Source: Papaver somniferum
Lineage: Eukaryota; Streptophyta; Magnoliopsida; Ranunculales; Papaveraceae
Length of the DNA stretch: 64,000 bases
Reading direction: 5' to 3'
NCBI RefSeq assembly: GCF_003573695.1
Contig: NC_039362.1
Location: forward strand, 193,126,827-193,190,826
The notes under the pieces are model-generated. The model was not told where the DNA came from, did not search any database, and worked only from the letters and a program-made list of their open reading frames with translations. How positions within the stretch are numbered: position 1 is the stretch's first letter; each line of letters starts with the position of its first letter. Made by a program: the position numbers and the translations under genes. This document shows positions 47,149 through 58,798 of the stretch, piece by piece.

Positions 47149-48750
47149 ATGCATTGGTTGAGTGAAGTGTATGAAAGATGTAACTATTGTACGGTTGAAC
47201 TGGAAAAATTTGAAGAAGCATCAAAAGAACCGATTTGGATAAAAGCTATGGAAGAAGAAGTTGTTTTCATTAATGAGAATGACACATGGGAGAAAGTAGC
47301 AAGACCAAGTGACAAAGAAGTTATTGGTGTGAAGTGGATCTACAAGGTGAAGTACAATGTGGATGGGTCACTTCAAAGGCGCAAAGCAAGGTTTGTGGCA
47401 AAGGGATACTCTCAACAACCCCGCATCGACTACAATGAGACTTTTGCAACGGTTGCTCGTCTTGACACCATTAAAGCCGTGATTGCTATGGCATCTCAAA
47501 AAGGTTGGTTACTTTATCAACTTACTGTCAAATCGGAATTTTTGAATGGAGAACTCCATGAAAAGGTCTATGTAGAACAACCACAAGGTTTTGTGGTGGA
47601 AGGAGAAGAAGATAAGGTGTACAAGTTGAAGAAAGCTTTGTATGGCCTAAAGCAAGCACCAAGAGCTTGGTATAGTGAGATAGATGGATACTTCAAAATG
47701 CAAAACTTCAACAAAAGCAAGAGTGAGCCTACACTATATGTGAAGACAAAAGGTACGCCTGTTCTCATCGTTGCCTTGTATGTTGATGATCTTATCTTTA
47801 CGGGTAATGATGTTCATATGATTGAACAATTCAAAAGAGAAATGATGATGAAATATGAAATGAGTAACATGGGTCTACTCATGTACTTCTTTGGTATTGA
47901 AGTTCATCAAAGTGAAGATGGAGTGTTCATTTCTCAAAGCAAGTATGCCGAAAAGGTGTTGAAGAAATTTGGTATGCTTGGTTGTAACCCCACATCTACA
48001 CCACTTGTAGTGAATGAGAAACTCAAGAAAGATGATGGAGGAAGAAAAGTTGATGAGACTTACTATAGAGGTCTTATTGGAAACTTGTTGTACCTTACAC
48101 ATACAAGACCCGACATCATGTTTGCTTCAAGTATGCTTTCTAGGTTCATGAGTTCACCTACTCATCTACATCTTGGCGCGGTAAAGAGGTTGTTAAGGTA
48201 TATTCAAGGTACAATGAATTATGGAATCATGTATTCAAGAAATTTGGATGTCAAATTAGTTGGCTATTGTGATAGCGACTTGGGAGGGTGTATTGATGAT
48301 ATGAAGAGTACATCGGGGTTTACTTTTTCTTTTGATTCATGCATATTTACTTGGGCATCGAAGAAGAAAGAAAATGTAGCTCTATCCACGGCGGAAGCGG
48401 AGTACATTTCGGCATCAATAGCTACATCTCATGTTGTATGGCTAAGAAGAATCATGGAAGACATTCAAGAGAAACAAGAAGGGTGCACCGAAATTTTTTG
48501 TGACAACAAATCCGCAATTGCTATGTCCAAAAATTCGGTTGAGCATTGTAGAGCAAGGCACATCAAACTCAAGTATCACTTCATTAGAGAAGCCGCTGAA
48601 GATGGTGAGATAGAACTCAAGTGTTACAAGACGGAAGACCAATTGGTGGACATATTCACCAAGGCACTTCCCAAAGGCAAGTTTCAAAATTTTAGAGAAT
48701 TAATTGGAATTGTAAAACATCACATTAAGGAGGAGATTGTTGAGTGTTAA
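47149..48750 (+). CDS. Copia-2 reverse transcriptase and RNase H
   Basis: An open frame of 533 codons and the least damaged part of the element. RT motifs in order: VIGVKWIYKVKYNVDGS, ARFVAKGYSQQPRIDY, YQLTVKSEFLNGELHEKVYV (usual VDVKSAFL, with the catalytic Asp replaced: TVKSEF), LYGLKQAPRAWYSEID and the catalytic box LYVDDLIFTGND. RNase H has GYCDSDLGGC, STAEAEYISAS and IFCDNKSAI. The ORF ends at a stop inside the 3' LTR. The Asp-to-Thr change in the first RT motif probably inactivates the enzyme although the frame is open. Confidence 0.9.
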   Translation: MHWLSEVYERCNYCTVELEKFEEASKEPIWIKAMEEEVVFINENDTWEKVARPSDKEVIGVKWIYKVKYNVDGSLQRRKARFVAKGYSQQPRIDYNETFATVARLDTIKAVIAMASQKGWLLYQLTVKSEFLNGELHEKVYVEQPQGFVVEGEEDKVYKLKKALYGLKQAPRAWYSEIDGYFKMQNFNKSKSEPTLYVKTKGTPVLIVALYVDDLIFTGNDVHMIEQFKREMMMKYEMSNMGLLMYFFGIEVHQSEDGVFISQSKYAEKVLKKFGMLGCNPTSTPLVVNEKLKKDDGGRKVDETYYRGLIGNLLYLTHTRPDIMFASSMLSRFMSSPTHLHLGAVKRLLRYIQGTMNYGIMYSRNLDVKLVGYCDSDLGGCIDDMKSTSGFTFSFDSCIFTWASKKKENVALSTAEAEYISASIATSHVVWLRRIMEDIQEKQEGCTEIFCDNKSAIAMSKNSVEHCRARHIKLKYHFIREAAEDGEIELKCYKTEDQLVDIFTKALPKGKFQNFRELIGIVKHHIKEEIVEC

Positions 48751-48990
48751 TGTAATGTTCAAATGTAATAGGAGTGTAAGAATATAAGTAGTAGAAGAAT
48801 TGTATGGACAATAGATGTCCACATGTCATCTTATCTCTATGGTTTTATATTGACCATGTGTAGAGAGAGAAAGTATTATGAAGAAAGAAATCAAAAAAAA
48901 AAAAAAGTGACTAGAAACTATTAGCTTTCCACTCCTTCATGATCAAAATCCTTCTTAATCATCATCGTAAATTCAATCAAATATCTAAAA
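48738..48990 (+). repeat. 3' LTR of Copia-2
   Basis: Collinear with 42272-42522 and preceded by the purine tract AAGGAGGAGAT (about 48727-48737). It contains an A-run of 14-15 bases near 48894. Confidence 0.92.
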
Positions 48991-48995
48991 GATTC

Positions 48996-49728
48996 TTTCC
49001 ATTTCTTTTCATTCAAGTGCAATTTCTAGATCAATTCCACTAGGTCTCTTATTTAGCACGTCCATTAATCGTTTTCTAAGGAAACAGAAAGTGATTGAAG
49101 TATAGTATTTGTATAGAAATGACTTGAGAGTGGGTCTTAATTATAGAAGCATTAGGGTTAGGATTAGGTTTGAATAGTGAGAGTAATTTAGTAGTTTCAT
49201 CGTTTTTAGACACTTCGTATCCCTTCTTTTATGTGGAATAAACTTGGCAAACCTTAATTATTTTTTGTAGACCTCAGTCTAACCAGTATAAATTAATTAG
49301 TGCAGAAGCATAACTGGATTAAGTTGGGGATAATTTTTATATTTTTTGATCTTATTTGCTTGTCCATTAAACATCACTTATTCCCATTATCAAACAAATC
49401 TCCTTCATAATGATATATTCTAGATGTTAGACTAGTCCATATTTTTCTTTTAGTGGTAAATTATGAATAAACACGCGGAAGCATCTGAGGGTCTGAGCTA
49501 CTGAGATACTACTGAGATAATAGGAGCAAAGCACCGACTCATGTCTGTACGTCCAACACAACGATCAAGATATCTACCACATCCACCCAGAAATATGGCA
49601 CGTGGAAAGTAAATAAGGAGATTCAAGACCGATATACCAAGCATTTAATGTCACCGTCAAAGCACGTGTGAGATGATCAGAAGACTGGAGTAAGGTGGGC
49701 CCTGACAAAGGGAAATCTTGCAAAGACA
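48996..49728. other. Copia-2 flank grading into a Gypsy LTR relic
   Basis: The first 440 bases continue the DNA left of Copia-2 and show no gene. From about 49440 the sequence looks like the upstream half of a long Gypsy LTR, whose other half resumes at 53820 after the hAT-2 insertion. The LTR start was not fixed. Confidence 0.4.
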
Positions 49729-49736
49729 ATCCTTAC

Positions 49737-52700
49737 TAGGGATGCACAGGTACCGTCCCGTCTCATGAAACCGTCCCGGAACCGCAAGAACTGTACCGTT
49801 ACCTTCCCGGAACCGCGATCAGATGGGACAGGTACAAGTACTAAAATTGGTACCGTGCTTAGAGTAGGTACGAGTAACGGTTCTATGTTATTCCCGTCCC
49901 GTCCCGTATCGTAGTATCGAGGATCTATAGCCGTTGAAATTAGGGTTAAATCCTAGCCGTTGATAGCAGAAGTTATACCCCTTCTCCATTGTATTCCCCT
50001 CATATCTTGTTTCCTTTCTCAGGTTTTCATTTTCCTCTCAGAGAAGAGGCGAGAAGACGCCATCGACGCACCACCATATTCTAAGTTCTAATCATCATCA
50101 CCAGTTCTAAGTTCTTATCATCATTACCAGTTCTAAGTTCTAACACCATCTTCTGAGCCATCGCACCACCATCTTCGTTTTTTATTTACTGCAAGATTAA
50201 CCCTAGAAATGAAATCACCTCCTTCTCATTATCTTGGATCAAAATCATTTTCATTAAAGACAAAATATCATCCTGGTACATTTTCTTCAGGTATAATTAA
50301 CAAACCTTAACATTTTCCATAATTTCATTTTTTTTTATTCATGTATCCTGGTTTACTTATCTATGATTTAATTGAAAGGGTTCAAATCGTATAATTTGAG
50401 GTATATATTTATGAAATTGAAAATGAGATATAGATAAATAGGGAATATCATGGTGTATTTTTCTACTTTGGGTTTGTAATTTTTAAGTTAATCTTGTCAA
50501 CTGTGGTAAAAAAGTGTTGATCTGTGAGATTTTTTTCCTTTTGTTGAAATGGGGGTTTGTTGTTTGGCTATGTGTAGTATCTGAGTGTTGGTTATTTTAA
50601 TGTTCTAAATCTGGTGTTTTTTAACTTGTTTTTTTCATTTCAGATGGATGCAAATGCAAATCAAAGTCAAGCTGCAACTGAAGTTGGTTCCTCTATTCAC
50701 CCAACATCTGTAATTGTACCTTCTGCTGATGCTCAGCAAGCTGCTAAAGAGATCCCAATGAAGCTACATCTCCTGCTGTTGATGTAGCCAAGAAGCCGAA
50801 ATCCAGTTCAAAAGCTTGGAAGGATTTTATAAAATTAGACGAGGAATGGGCAAAGTGTAAGCATTATCACAAGAAATTGAAATCCGGTAGTCAAAAGAAT
50901 GGTATGTCTTGGTTATGGAAACACTTGAGGCATTGCACCCAGAATCCTAATAAGAAGAAGGTGGAAGGACAACAGTTATTGATGTTTGAACCTCAAAAGC
51001 CAGGTGAGGATAGTAAATTGATTGCATCTAATTTCAGTCAACAAGCGTGCAAAACGGCTCTTGTTGTGTTTATCATTATTGATGAGAAGCCATTCAGAAT
51101 TGTTGAAGGTGAAGGGTTTAGAGCCTTTTGTCAAATGTTGGAGCCTAGATTAAAAATGCTGAGTCGTATGACCATTTATAGGGATTTGTTACAACTCTAT
51201 CTCGATGAGAAAGTTATTCTGAAACGTTACTTTGCATCTACCAAAATGAGGGTGCCCTTGACAACTGACACATGGACTTCACCTAACAATTATAAGTACA
51301 TCTGCGTAACTGTTCATTTTATTGATCAAAATTGGAAGTTACAAAAGAGGATCATCTTGTTTTGTCAAATTGAAGGTCACACAGGCAGTGATATTGGTCA
51401 AATGTTAGAAAGATGTTTATTGGATTGGGGTCTTGAGGATGTGTTTGGGGTTACTCTAGACAACGCTAGTGCTAATACGATGGCAATTGAATATTTGAAG
51501 CAAAGTGTGATTGGTTGGACTTCATATCCAGTTAGAGCCGAATATTTGCACGTAAGTTAGTTTTTCTGATTTGTTCATTTCTAAATTCTAATGTTTGCAT
51601 GTAACTCTGTAACTTTTCAATGCATGTGTTTAATTCAATGTATGTGTATATTTCATTTCTGATTTGTTCACTTCACTCTTACCAGGTCAGATGTGCAGCT
51701 CATGTTCTTGCCATTGTGACAAGAGATGCAGTCATACTCTACAATAAGTCGATATGTAGGATCAGGTCAATTATCAAATATTTAACTAGATCTCCTGCTA
51801 GGTTGAATAGGTTTAAAACTTGTTGTGAATTAGAAAATATTGAATATAAGCAAGGTTTGATCTTGGATGTGAAAAGTAGATGGAATAGTACTTATTTAAT
51901 GTTAGAAGCTGCTGAAAAGTATGAAAAGGTTTTCAAAAGGTTAGAAAAGAATGATAGGGACTTTAGACAGAAGTACATGTTTGAAGAATCAAGGAAAGAT
52001 GTTTTACCTGATACTGATAATTATGACATGGATATTGATAATACTTTTGAGGATTACTCTAGTTCTGAATCTGAGGGGTAAGTTGAGGATGATTGTAATA
52101 AAAAGGGGAAGAAAAAGACTAACAACAACAACAAAAAGCCTCGTCAACATGCTCCATATGAAGAGGATTGGAAATATGCTAGAGGTCTTCTAAAGTGCTT
52201 AAAGATATTTTTTGATGCTACTGTTAGATTTTATGCCTCCACAACTGTTACAACTCCTGGTTTGTTTTGGGAAGTAGTACTCATCCATGAACAGTTAGTT
52301 GAGTTTAGAGATAATGCAACTAATGATCCATTTATTGCTCGTATGGCTGATACTATGTTTAGAAAGTACAATTTTTATTGGGGTGCTTATGAAAAGATGA
52401 ATTTTGTCTTGTTTTTCGCTCAACTGTTGGACCCAAGAGAGAAGGAGAAGGGTTTAAAATTTTCTCTTCAGTGTTTATATGAGCAAGACCTTGTTAGGTT
52501 AATACAGTTATGAGACAGGTCAAGAAGGACTTTAAGATACTCTTTGAAGAATACAAGTCTTTTCATTCAATTAATGAGGTGGTGGAAAGTTCATCTAGTA
52601 GTGTTGTAGTTGAGAACTCAGTTATTGCTCCAAATGGTGGTCGACTTGCTACTCTTCAGTCAAGGAAGAAAAGGCACAAGAAGAACCAACCAGCTGCTGA

Positions 52701-53819
52701 GGAAACAATAACAGAGTTGGATATGTACTTAATGGAAGTGTTTGATGAGTCTGAATCGGATGGGAACAATACAGGCAAGTCTAGTTTTGACATTATGGCT
52801 TGGTGGCAGGCTAATAGTAGCAGGTATAAGATACTTTCATGTGTTGCAAAGGATATATTATCCATGCCAGTGTCTTCAGTTGCCTCTGAATCAGCTTTTA
52901 GCACTGGAAAGCGTGTGCTTAGTCCATGGAGAAGTTCTTTATCTCCAAGAACAGTTGAGACTTTGCTCTGTTTTCAAAGTTGGTTAAGCAAACCCATTGA
53001 TCTTGATCATTTAGCTGATTATGTACCAGATGATAACTCCAAGGATGAGGAAGGTAATATAAACTTTTCTTTGTTTGATTACTATTTCGGTATTCATGTG
53101 TTTGTTCGATAATACCTTGCTGATAACTCTCCATGCCTTATGTTATTTGCTGACAATCAAAGACCCACATTCACACCTGATAAAGCTTAGAATGTCAATG
53201 CATTTTTTTTATTATTGTCCTTTAACAGAGATTGCTGGTTATCTGTGCATGTTGTTATATTTCAACTCATGCCTTTTATGCATAAACTGAAATATAAATT
53301 GTTGTTGCAGACATCTTGGGTGTGGTTCAATTGTCAGAGGTCTTGGGTGCTTGATGCTTGGAGATAGAGTTCGTTTTTTGTCGCACCAAACTTATGAAAG
53401 TGGTCAATTGCCAAAGCCGAACTGCCGAAATGCTGTTTTTTTGCTTTGCTTTCTGTTTTTTCTACTTGAACTCTTAAACATTTGATATTGTTGAATTTAG
53501 AAGTTTAAAGATTTTTCTTAAAGTATGTATGAATTCAGGTCTTAAGACGCTTAAGTCTTAACAGTTAAAGTTTTTAAACTTAGAACTTTCAAGATTTTTT
53601 GCTTTGCTTTGCTTTGCTTTCTTATTTTTTTTTTACATATGCAGTAATCAGAATGCAGATATGCTACAAGTAAAGAACCGGTCCCGACCCGTACCGAGTT
53701 AAACAGGTACAGGTCCCGTACCGTACTGTACATGTACAAGGTACAGGTACCGGCCATAGGGAGGTACAGATACTGAGCTAGGCAAAAACCCGTACCGTCC
53801 CGTCCCATGCGCAGCCCTA
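49737..53819 (+). mobile_element. hAT-2, near-complete hAT transposon
   Basis: Flanked by an exact 8-bp duplication ATCCTTAC (49729-49736 and 53820-53827). The inverted ends are TAGGGATGCACA and TAGGGCTGCGCA, close to the Ac-type TAGGGATG. Dense CCCGTCCCGT and GGTACAGGTAC words fill both subterminal zones (to about 49910, and from about 53680), likely transposase-binding clusters. A leader exon near 50190-50290, an intron (50291-50643) and a transposase gene occupy the middle. Structure is complete but the transposase is damaged. Confidence 0.94.
50644..53112 (+). pseudogene. hAT-2 transposase (BED finger, RNase H-like core, hATC)
   Basis: Cuts and pastes hAT elements. The ATG at 50644 follows a clean 3' splice site (TTTCATTTCAG). 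An N-terminal frameshift near 50755 leads into the BED-finger region, where the usual CKYC is CKHY, so one zinc ligand is missing. The catalytic RNase H-like core follows: TTDTWTSPNNYKYICVTVH (first Asp), TLDNASANTMAIEYL, then an intron (51552-51685) and RCAAHVLAIVTRD and KSRWNSTYLML. A TAA stops the frame at 52079-52081. The DUF4413/RNase H-like part resumes (VLFFAQLLDPREK), with a frameshift near 52505. The hATC dimerisation domain is intact: ILSMPVSSVASESAFSTG and VETLLCFQSWL. Three lesions make it inactive but fairly recent. Confidence 0.92.
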
Positions 53820-53827
53820 ATCCTTAC

Positions 53828-54840
53828 TTCAGTTCGGGACAAGAGAGAGATCGCACTTTTTCTATAAATATTGGGTTAAGCTATGAAAAAGGGTACGTTG
53901 TTGAAGTAAGAAAGAGTGTGAGAGAAAAAACTAGACTAGGAAGTGTTCCTGAGAGCCATAGCTTAGCCTTGGTTACTTTGTGATCATCACACACTCAATA
54001 ACAACGAGTACTTTAGCCTCGCTGGAATAAGTAATCATACCGAACCACGAATATCTTTGTGTGTTATAACTTTATTTATTATTTGTTTGCTTTGGTTTGT
54101 TGTTTTATATCATTGAATTGTTAGGAAGATCACATTAAGGTGTTATTAGGTTGCAGGAACTTCCTCCCTAAAATGAACAATTTTTAAATCTACGAGAGTA
54201 CAGGTGCGACCTTGGCCATGATACACGCCAACTATTGGAAGCAAAAAAAGATGATGAACAATCTTGAACAGAAAAATCCCACTCTCCAACAGGAGAATAA
54301 CCATCTTAAGCAAAGAAACACCTAAAGAACGAGAGGACGGAGAGAAGACCCAAGCAGCAATGAATTTGGTTATAACACCTGACCCAAAGCCAACAATGTA
54401 TCCCGAGCAACTCTTAGTCGGGAAAACACCCCTGAAAAGTTTCTCCTCGTAGGCCTGACTCCCGAACCGGATCGCCAACTAAGAGGACGGTATGAGTGAA
54501 TGGATAGTTCCACTTCCGATGAGGAACATGTGCAAGAAGGCATATATCAGGACCAAAGTTTGAAAGGATGAAACATCTGGAGACCTTAGTAAAAAAAATG
54601 GCTAAAAAGGAAATGGACAACAAGCTATTTGAAGTGATTACAGAGGCTTAAAGTACCCTCTTCACCCAAGATCTAGTGAGCACGGTTTCCACCAAAGTGT
54701 ACTCTCCCGTCTTTCACATCGTGATTGGACGGTACATGCGACCCTATAGAACACATAAAGATGTATGAAATGACACTACTGCAATGTAAGTGAGCGAGGT
54801 CGTGGTGTGCAAATCCTTCCCAACCATTCTCCACGGGTAA
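53828..54840 (+). pseudogene. Gypsy LTR half and gag relic
   Basis: Right of hAT-2 the LTR continues with a TATA box (TCTATAAATA, 53857-53866) and a leader to about 54120. A decayed gag follows from about 54180 to 54840, recognisable only in pieces such as LVSTVSTKVYSPVFHIVIG and CKSFPTILHG, which match the capsid region of Tat-type gag. It has many stops. Protease and polymerase are absent, so the element is truncated near 54840 just before the FBL12 relic. Confidence 0.5.
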
Positions 54841-55131
54841 GCATGAACTGAGTTTTAATCACTCTCAAATATATCCAATAGAGCTTTTGTATTTCCTGGC
54901 TTTCAAGTACTACATGACATTTGTTGGAAATGAAGTCTAACCAAGACTATGATTAGAAGTTGTACACTATTACTTGGCAGACAAGTTTTTGAGTTTCTAG
55001 AAGTTGTTTTGTTTAGGAATGACTTGAGACTGAAGTTAAGAGTTTTTCTAGAAGTTGTCTTTGTTTTAGATGTTTGAGTTTGTTTAGGTATATGTTTTAG
55101 TTTCTTCATGTTTTAGAACTCTCGGTGTAAG

Positions 55132-55422
55132 TGGAGCCTTGCATTTTGTCATGAGATCTCAATTACTGGATGGGTTGCTATAGGTTGGAATTGCAACAAT
55201 TTAGAGGTACTTCATGTGAACCGATGCCGTAATTTTTGTGACCGTGGGTTACAATCTTTGCGTGATGGGTGCAAAGGTCTTTCAAGATTACACATGAATC
55301 ATTGTGCTCGGGTTACGAAGTTGGCAATTGAGTCGTTCAAGTGCAGGCGTCGTAATGTGGACATAAGTAGAGAGGAAGTCTGTATTTTCCCCAGATTTAT
55401 CTTCTCCGAAGGAGATGGATGA
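55132..55422 (+). pseudogene. FBL12-like fragment: last LRRs only
   Basis: Ninety-six codons and a stop in one open frame, starting abruptly at WSLAFCHEISITGWVAIG. It matches the C-terminal leucine-rich repeats of F-box/LRR protein 12: LHVNRCRNFCDRGLQSL, LHMNHCARVTKLAIESF, then a tail with EEVCIFP. The F-box and all earlier repeats are missing and no start codon or upstream exon is seen. It is a paralogue of the gene at 62490-63710, not an exon of it, since that gene has its own version of this region. It may have been cut off by the Gypsy insertion on its left. Confidence 0.85.
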
Positions 55423-57110
55423 CTCTGTATATTTTGCTTCAGTTTGTCAGGCGTGAATCGATCGGAGACATGTATGGTCTGAATCAGGTACTTATCGAAC
55501 TTTATTTAGTATTCATTTAGAGGTTTGAGTAAAAAATTAAATAAAGATAAATCAAAGCTGAGATAGAAATAGTTATGAGGCATGAAGCATTTTTGCTTGA
55601 GATTTAGTTGGAAAATATGCTTAAGCAGAAGTTCCATCATAGATTTTTATGTGAACTATATACAGATGTAATTTCATGGACTTTAAAACCCAACCTAGAA
55701 AGTTTGCTCTTGTATTTTTGTTGGTGAAGTTAGTCTTTACGGCTTCATGAACATATTAAGTTCTAACGCTTGGCTAACAAAACATTAGGCTGTTGTTGTA
55801 GATCAGCTTTTAATTAGGTGAACCAATTTCTGGTGTTTGATAACCACGGGCCTAAGTTCAGAACCCCTGCAATTTGCGTCAAAACTATTCACTCTGACAC
55901 CATTACTGTTATTGCTTGGAGTAAATAATTACTGTAGGTGATAAGTCCGTAAGTTAAAAGAAAGCAGAAACGAAGCCAGCTAATAGCATGACAGTCCAGG
56001 AGATAAGAAACCTGTAATCTAGGCAACCCCCTAACTAATAAGTGTCATCAATATATAAGAAGATGCCTACTTTTCCTTTTCAGGAATCGCTTGAATTTTT
56101 CTCTGCAATAATTCCTCTTACTTGAGCGGTTGAGGTAGTGTGCCTTAAACCTAAATCTTTATTAGTTCTCTACTGCTTGTTATTCTTCACAATTACATTC
56201 TTTTTTATATTGATGATCAATTTGAGTTAGTGAAATTTGGGGTTTTACCTGTGTGGATTGCTTCCTTCTGCTAATCATTTTCCTTCTTTTCTGTTAATGA
56301 TCTTGCTATGTTTCTTTGAGTTTTCAATCAAACTAGGGTTTTACTTATTCTACAGAATGAACAGTACTATAACAGTGAAGGTTTTAGTTGTACACGGACA
56401 TATAGCTTTGTAGCAAAGGGTTGGTGTAGGACTTTTTCGAAACATCAACAGTTTTGAACTGCTAAACAAAGGGGCACTAAAGTTAGGGTTAGGTTAATGA
56501 TTTTTTTTTTTTTGTTGAAAAGGGGGTTTAAAGATAACAAGGCCGAGGAGGCACGTGAGGTACAAGAAAGGAACTTTGCTAGGTTAGGTTAATGTTAAGG
56601 GCATACTTCTTTCACGGACATCCAGGCTTTTATTGAACTAAAAGGCAGCCATGTTACTTCTTCTCTTTTCGGCTTTCTCTTATATTTTCCTGTTTGGTTT
56701 AAAAAGCTGCAAGGTGTCAATGTAAAAGCTAACAGAGCTGTTGCCATGTTTGCTCGCGGAATGTCCACCATAAGCACCTTTGTCGATATGGAGAACCTAT
56801 AAATGACAGTACTATTTGGTACAATTTATGTTGGGATTTGTGAGCATCCGTCGGTTTTAATAGGTCTATAATTGTGTATCTGGAACTCAGGTAGAGATGA
56901 TCAACGGACTTACTATGTTTGTGACGATGAACTCTCACTGCCTAACATATCAAACTCCCCCTGTTTTGAGCATCTTAAATTCTCATGTTTTTTTCATTGA
57001 AGCAATGAACGCTGTTATTTTTCTTCTAGAACACTACAGAAAGAGGGTAGACGGCTGTTTGACCAGTTTGATGTTCTGATCACTACAAAATAGCTAGAAC
57101 ACTACAGAAA
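55423..57110. other. Flank between the FBL12 fragment and Copia-3
   Basis: Contains the probable promoter and 5' leader of the FBL12-like gene (TATA near 56052). There is a T-run of 13 bases near 56500. An imperfect duplication of ACACTACAGAAAGAGGGT (57030 and 57099) lies just before the Copia-3 insertion. No other gene was seen. Confidence 0.35.
56052..56058 (+). promoter_or_regulatory. Possible TATA box of the FBL12-like gene
   Basis: TATATAA with a candidate leader at 56080-56125, ending at a GAG|GTAGTG donor. The matching acceptor would be at 62442, which makes a 6.3-kb leader intron that contains Copia-3. This is an inference from signals only. Confidence 0.35.
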
Positions 57111-57115
57111 GAGGG

Positions 57116-57640
57116 TGTTGACGCAATGCGGAAATGTGATGGGTTTATGGAAATGAATTTAGGAAGAGAGGTTGGTTAATTGAAAGGTGAGGCTTGTATT
57201 AATATGAAAATGAAAATATTACAAGAGGCTTGTGTAGCAACTTTGGCATACACTAGTTGTTTACAAAGAGGCACTTTGGCTCTTACTCTAAACTCTAGCT
57301 CTCACTCTTACTACTTACTCACTCACTTGAGTTGTGGATGACCACAAAGGCCAACATTTGTTTCTATTTATACTACTTCATGACCAACTACTAAGAATAC
57401 TCTAGACTTGGAAATCTCTAGAGCTAATTGACCTAGATCATTCTAGAGAAAGAATTCTCTAGATACACATGATGGAAAATGTCTTAGAAGACTCTAGAAT
57501 GGGCTTGCACTCTTTTTATCTTAGAAGAGTCTAGATATCTCTAGACTGGCCTGTGCATTGAGATAAGCCCATGGGAGTTTATAGTTAGCTATCTAGATAA
57601 TTCTAGATTTACCCATCACAATTATCAAATGTTTTTAACA
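57116..57640 (-). repeat. 3' LTR of Copia-3
   Basis: From TGTTGACGCAATGCGG to TTTTTAACA on the plus strand. Dense in TCTAGA words (57390-57610). The purine tract AAGAGGGGG abuts it on the minus strand (57641-57651). Confidence 0.95.
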
Positions 57641-58798
57641 CCCCCTCTTAATTGTGATGTTGAGCTTATCTCTAAAATGATTGAATTTATCCACCGTGAC
57701 TGCTTTTGTGAAAATGTCCGCATTTTGTTCTTGCGTCGGACAGAATTGGAGCTCGATTTCCTTGTTCTCTACTAACTCTCTGATGAAGTGATGTCGTAGC
57801 TCTATATGCTTCGTCCGTCCGTGGAACACTGGATTTTTTGTCATTGCAATTGTAGACATATTGTCACAGTAGATAGTTGTTGGTTCTTTTTGCTTTTGTT
57901 GTAGGTCGGTCATTATTCTTCTTAACCATACTGCTTCACATGCTGCACTTGTTGATGCTATGTACTCTGCTTCGGCTGACGATAGTGCCACCGTACTTTG
58001 CTTTTTAGAACTCCAAGAGATAACTTTTGTTCCCATACAGAAAACATAGCCTGATGTGCTCTTTCGGTCTTCAATAGAACCTGCCCAATCGCTATCTGTG
58101 AAGCCAATTAAATCATTATCTTTTTCTCTTGTATACTTGATGCCAAAATCCTTGTTCCCTTGATATCGAAGAATTCTCTTGCGGCATAGTGTAACTTGCT
58201 TGGCTCGCTCATAAACCGAGAAACAATACTGGTTGCATTGACGATGTCTGGCCTTGTATTTGTTAAGTAGATCAGTGAGCCGACTAGACTTCTGAATAAG
58301 GTTGGATCAACTTTTGTCGCTCCATCATTTTTTACCAATTTCTCATTGGTACCCATTGGAGTTGCAATTGGTTTGCAATCCATCATGTTGAACCTTTTCA
58401 GTAAGTCTTCGCATATTTTTCTTGGAAATGAATATTTCTTCTGGAGATTGTTTTACTTGAATCCCAAGAAAATATCGCATAAGTCCTAAGTCTGTCATCT
58501 CATATTCTTTCATCATCTCCTTCTTAAATTTTTCTGCCATGTCTTGTTTTGTGCTGGCGTAAATTAAATCATCAACATAGAGACAGACGATTAGGAAATC
58601 CGTACCTTTTTTCTGTAGAGGATGGCTCACTTGGACTTTTCTCAAATCCATTATCTCGGAAATACTTGTCGATTTTGCTGTTCCATGCACGCGGTGCTTG
58701 CTTAAGACCGTATAGTGCTTTGCGGAGACGATATACCATTTTTTCTTTTCCTTTTCGGATATATCCTTGAGGTTGTTCAACGTACACCTCTTCTTCAA
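57635..58798 (-). pseudogene. Copia-3 RT C-terminal part and RNase H
   Basis: Minus strand. The RT palm motif LYVDDLIYASTKQ is at about 58546-58584, then YEMTDLGLMRYFLGIQV. A frameshift near 58370 leads to the connection (TRPDIVNATSIVSRF), with a further break near 58110. RNase H has STVALSSAEAEYIAS, IYCDNMSTIAMT and HIELRHHFIRELV, and ends at the purine tract. The final stop lies in the LTR edge. Confidence 0.9.

Larger units (their letters stand above)
42272..48990 (+). mobile_element. Copia-2 retrotransposon, split by a hAT element
   Basis: Flanked by the target duplication GATTC (42267-42271 and 48991-48995). LTRs of about 251 and 253 bp start TGTTGA; the left ends CTAACA, the right CTAAAA. 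A tRNA-iMet primer site and a purine tract are in place. gag, protease, integrase, RT and RNase H follow on the plus strand. The integrase is cut by a 1966-bp hAT insertion at 44404. Several stops break gag and the protease-integrase part, but the last 533 codons (RT and RNase H) are open. The LTRs differ at about twenty positions by eye, the most diverged of the three LTR pairs in this window. Confidence 0.92.

Noticed and set aside
56595..56938. Minus-strand open frames upstream of FBL12 as a small gene.
   Set aside because: Two overlapping short frames in different registers with no recognisable motif, start context or splice signals.
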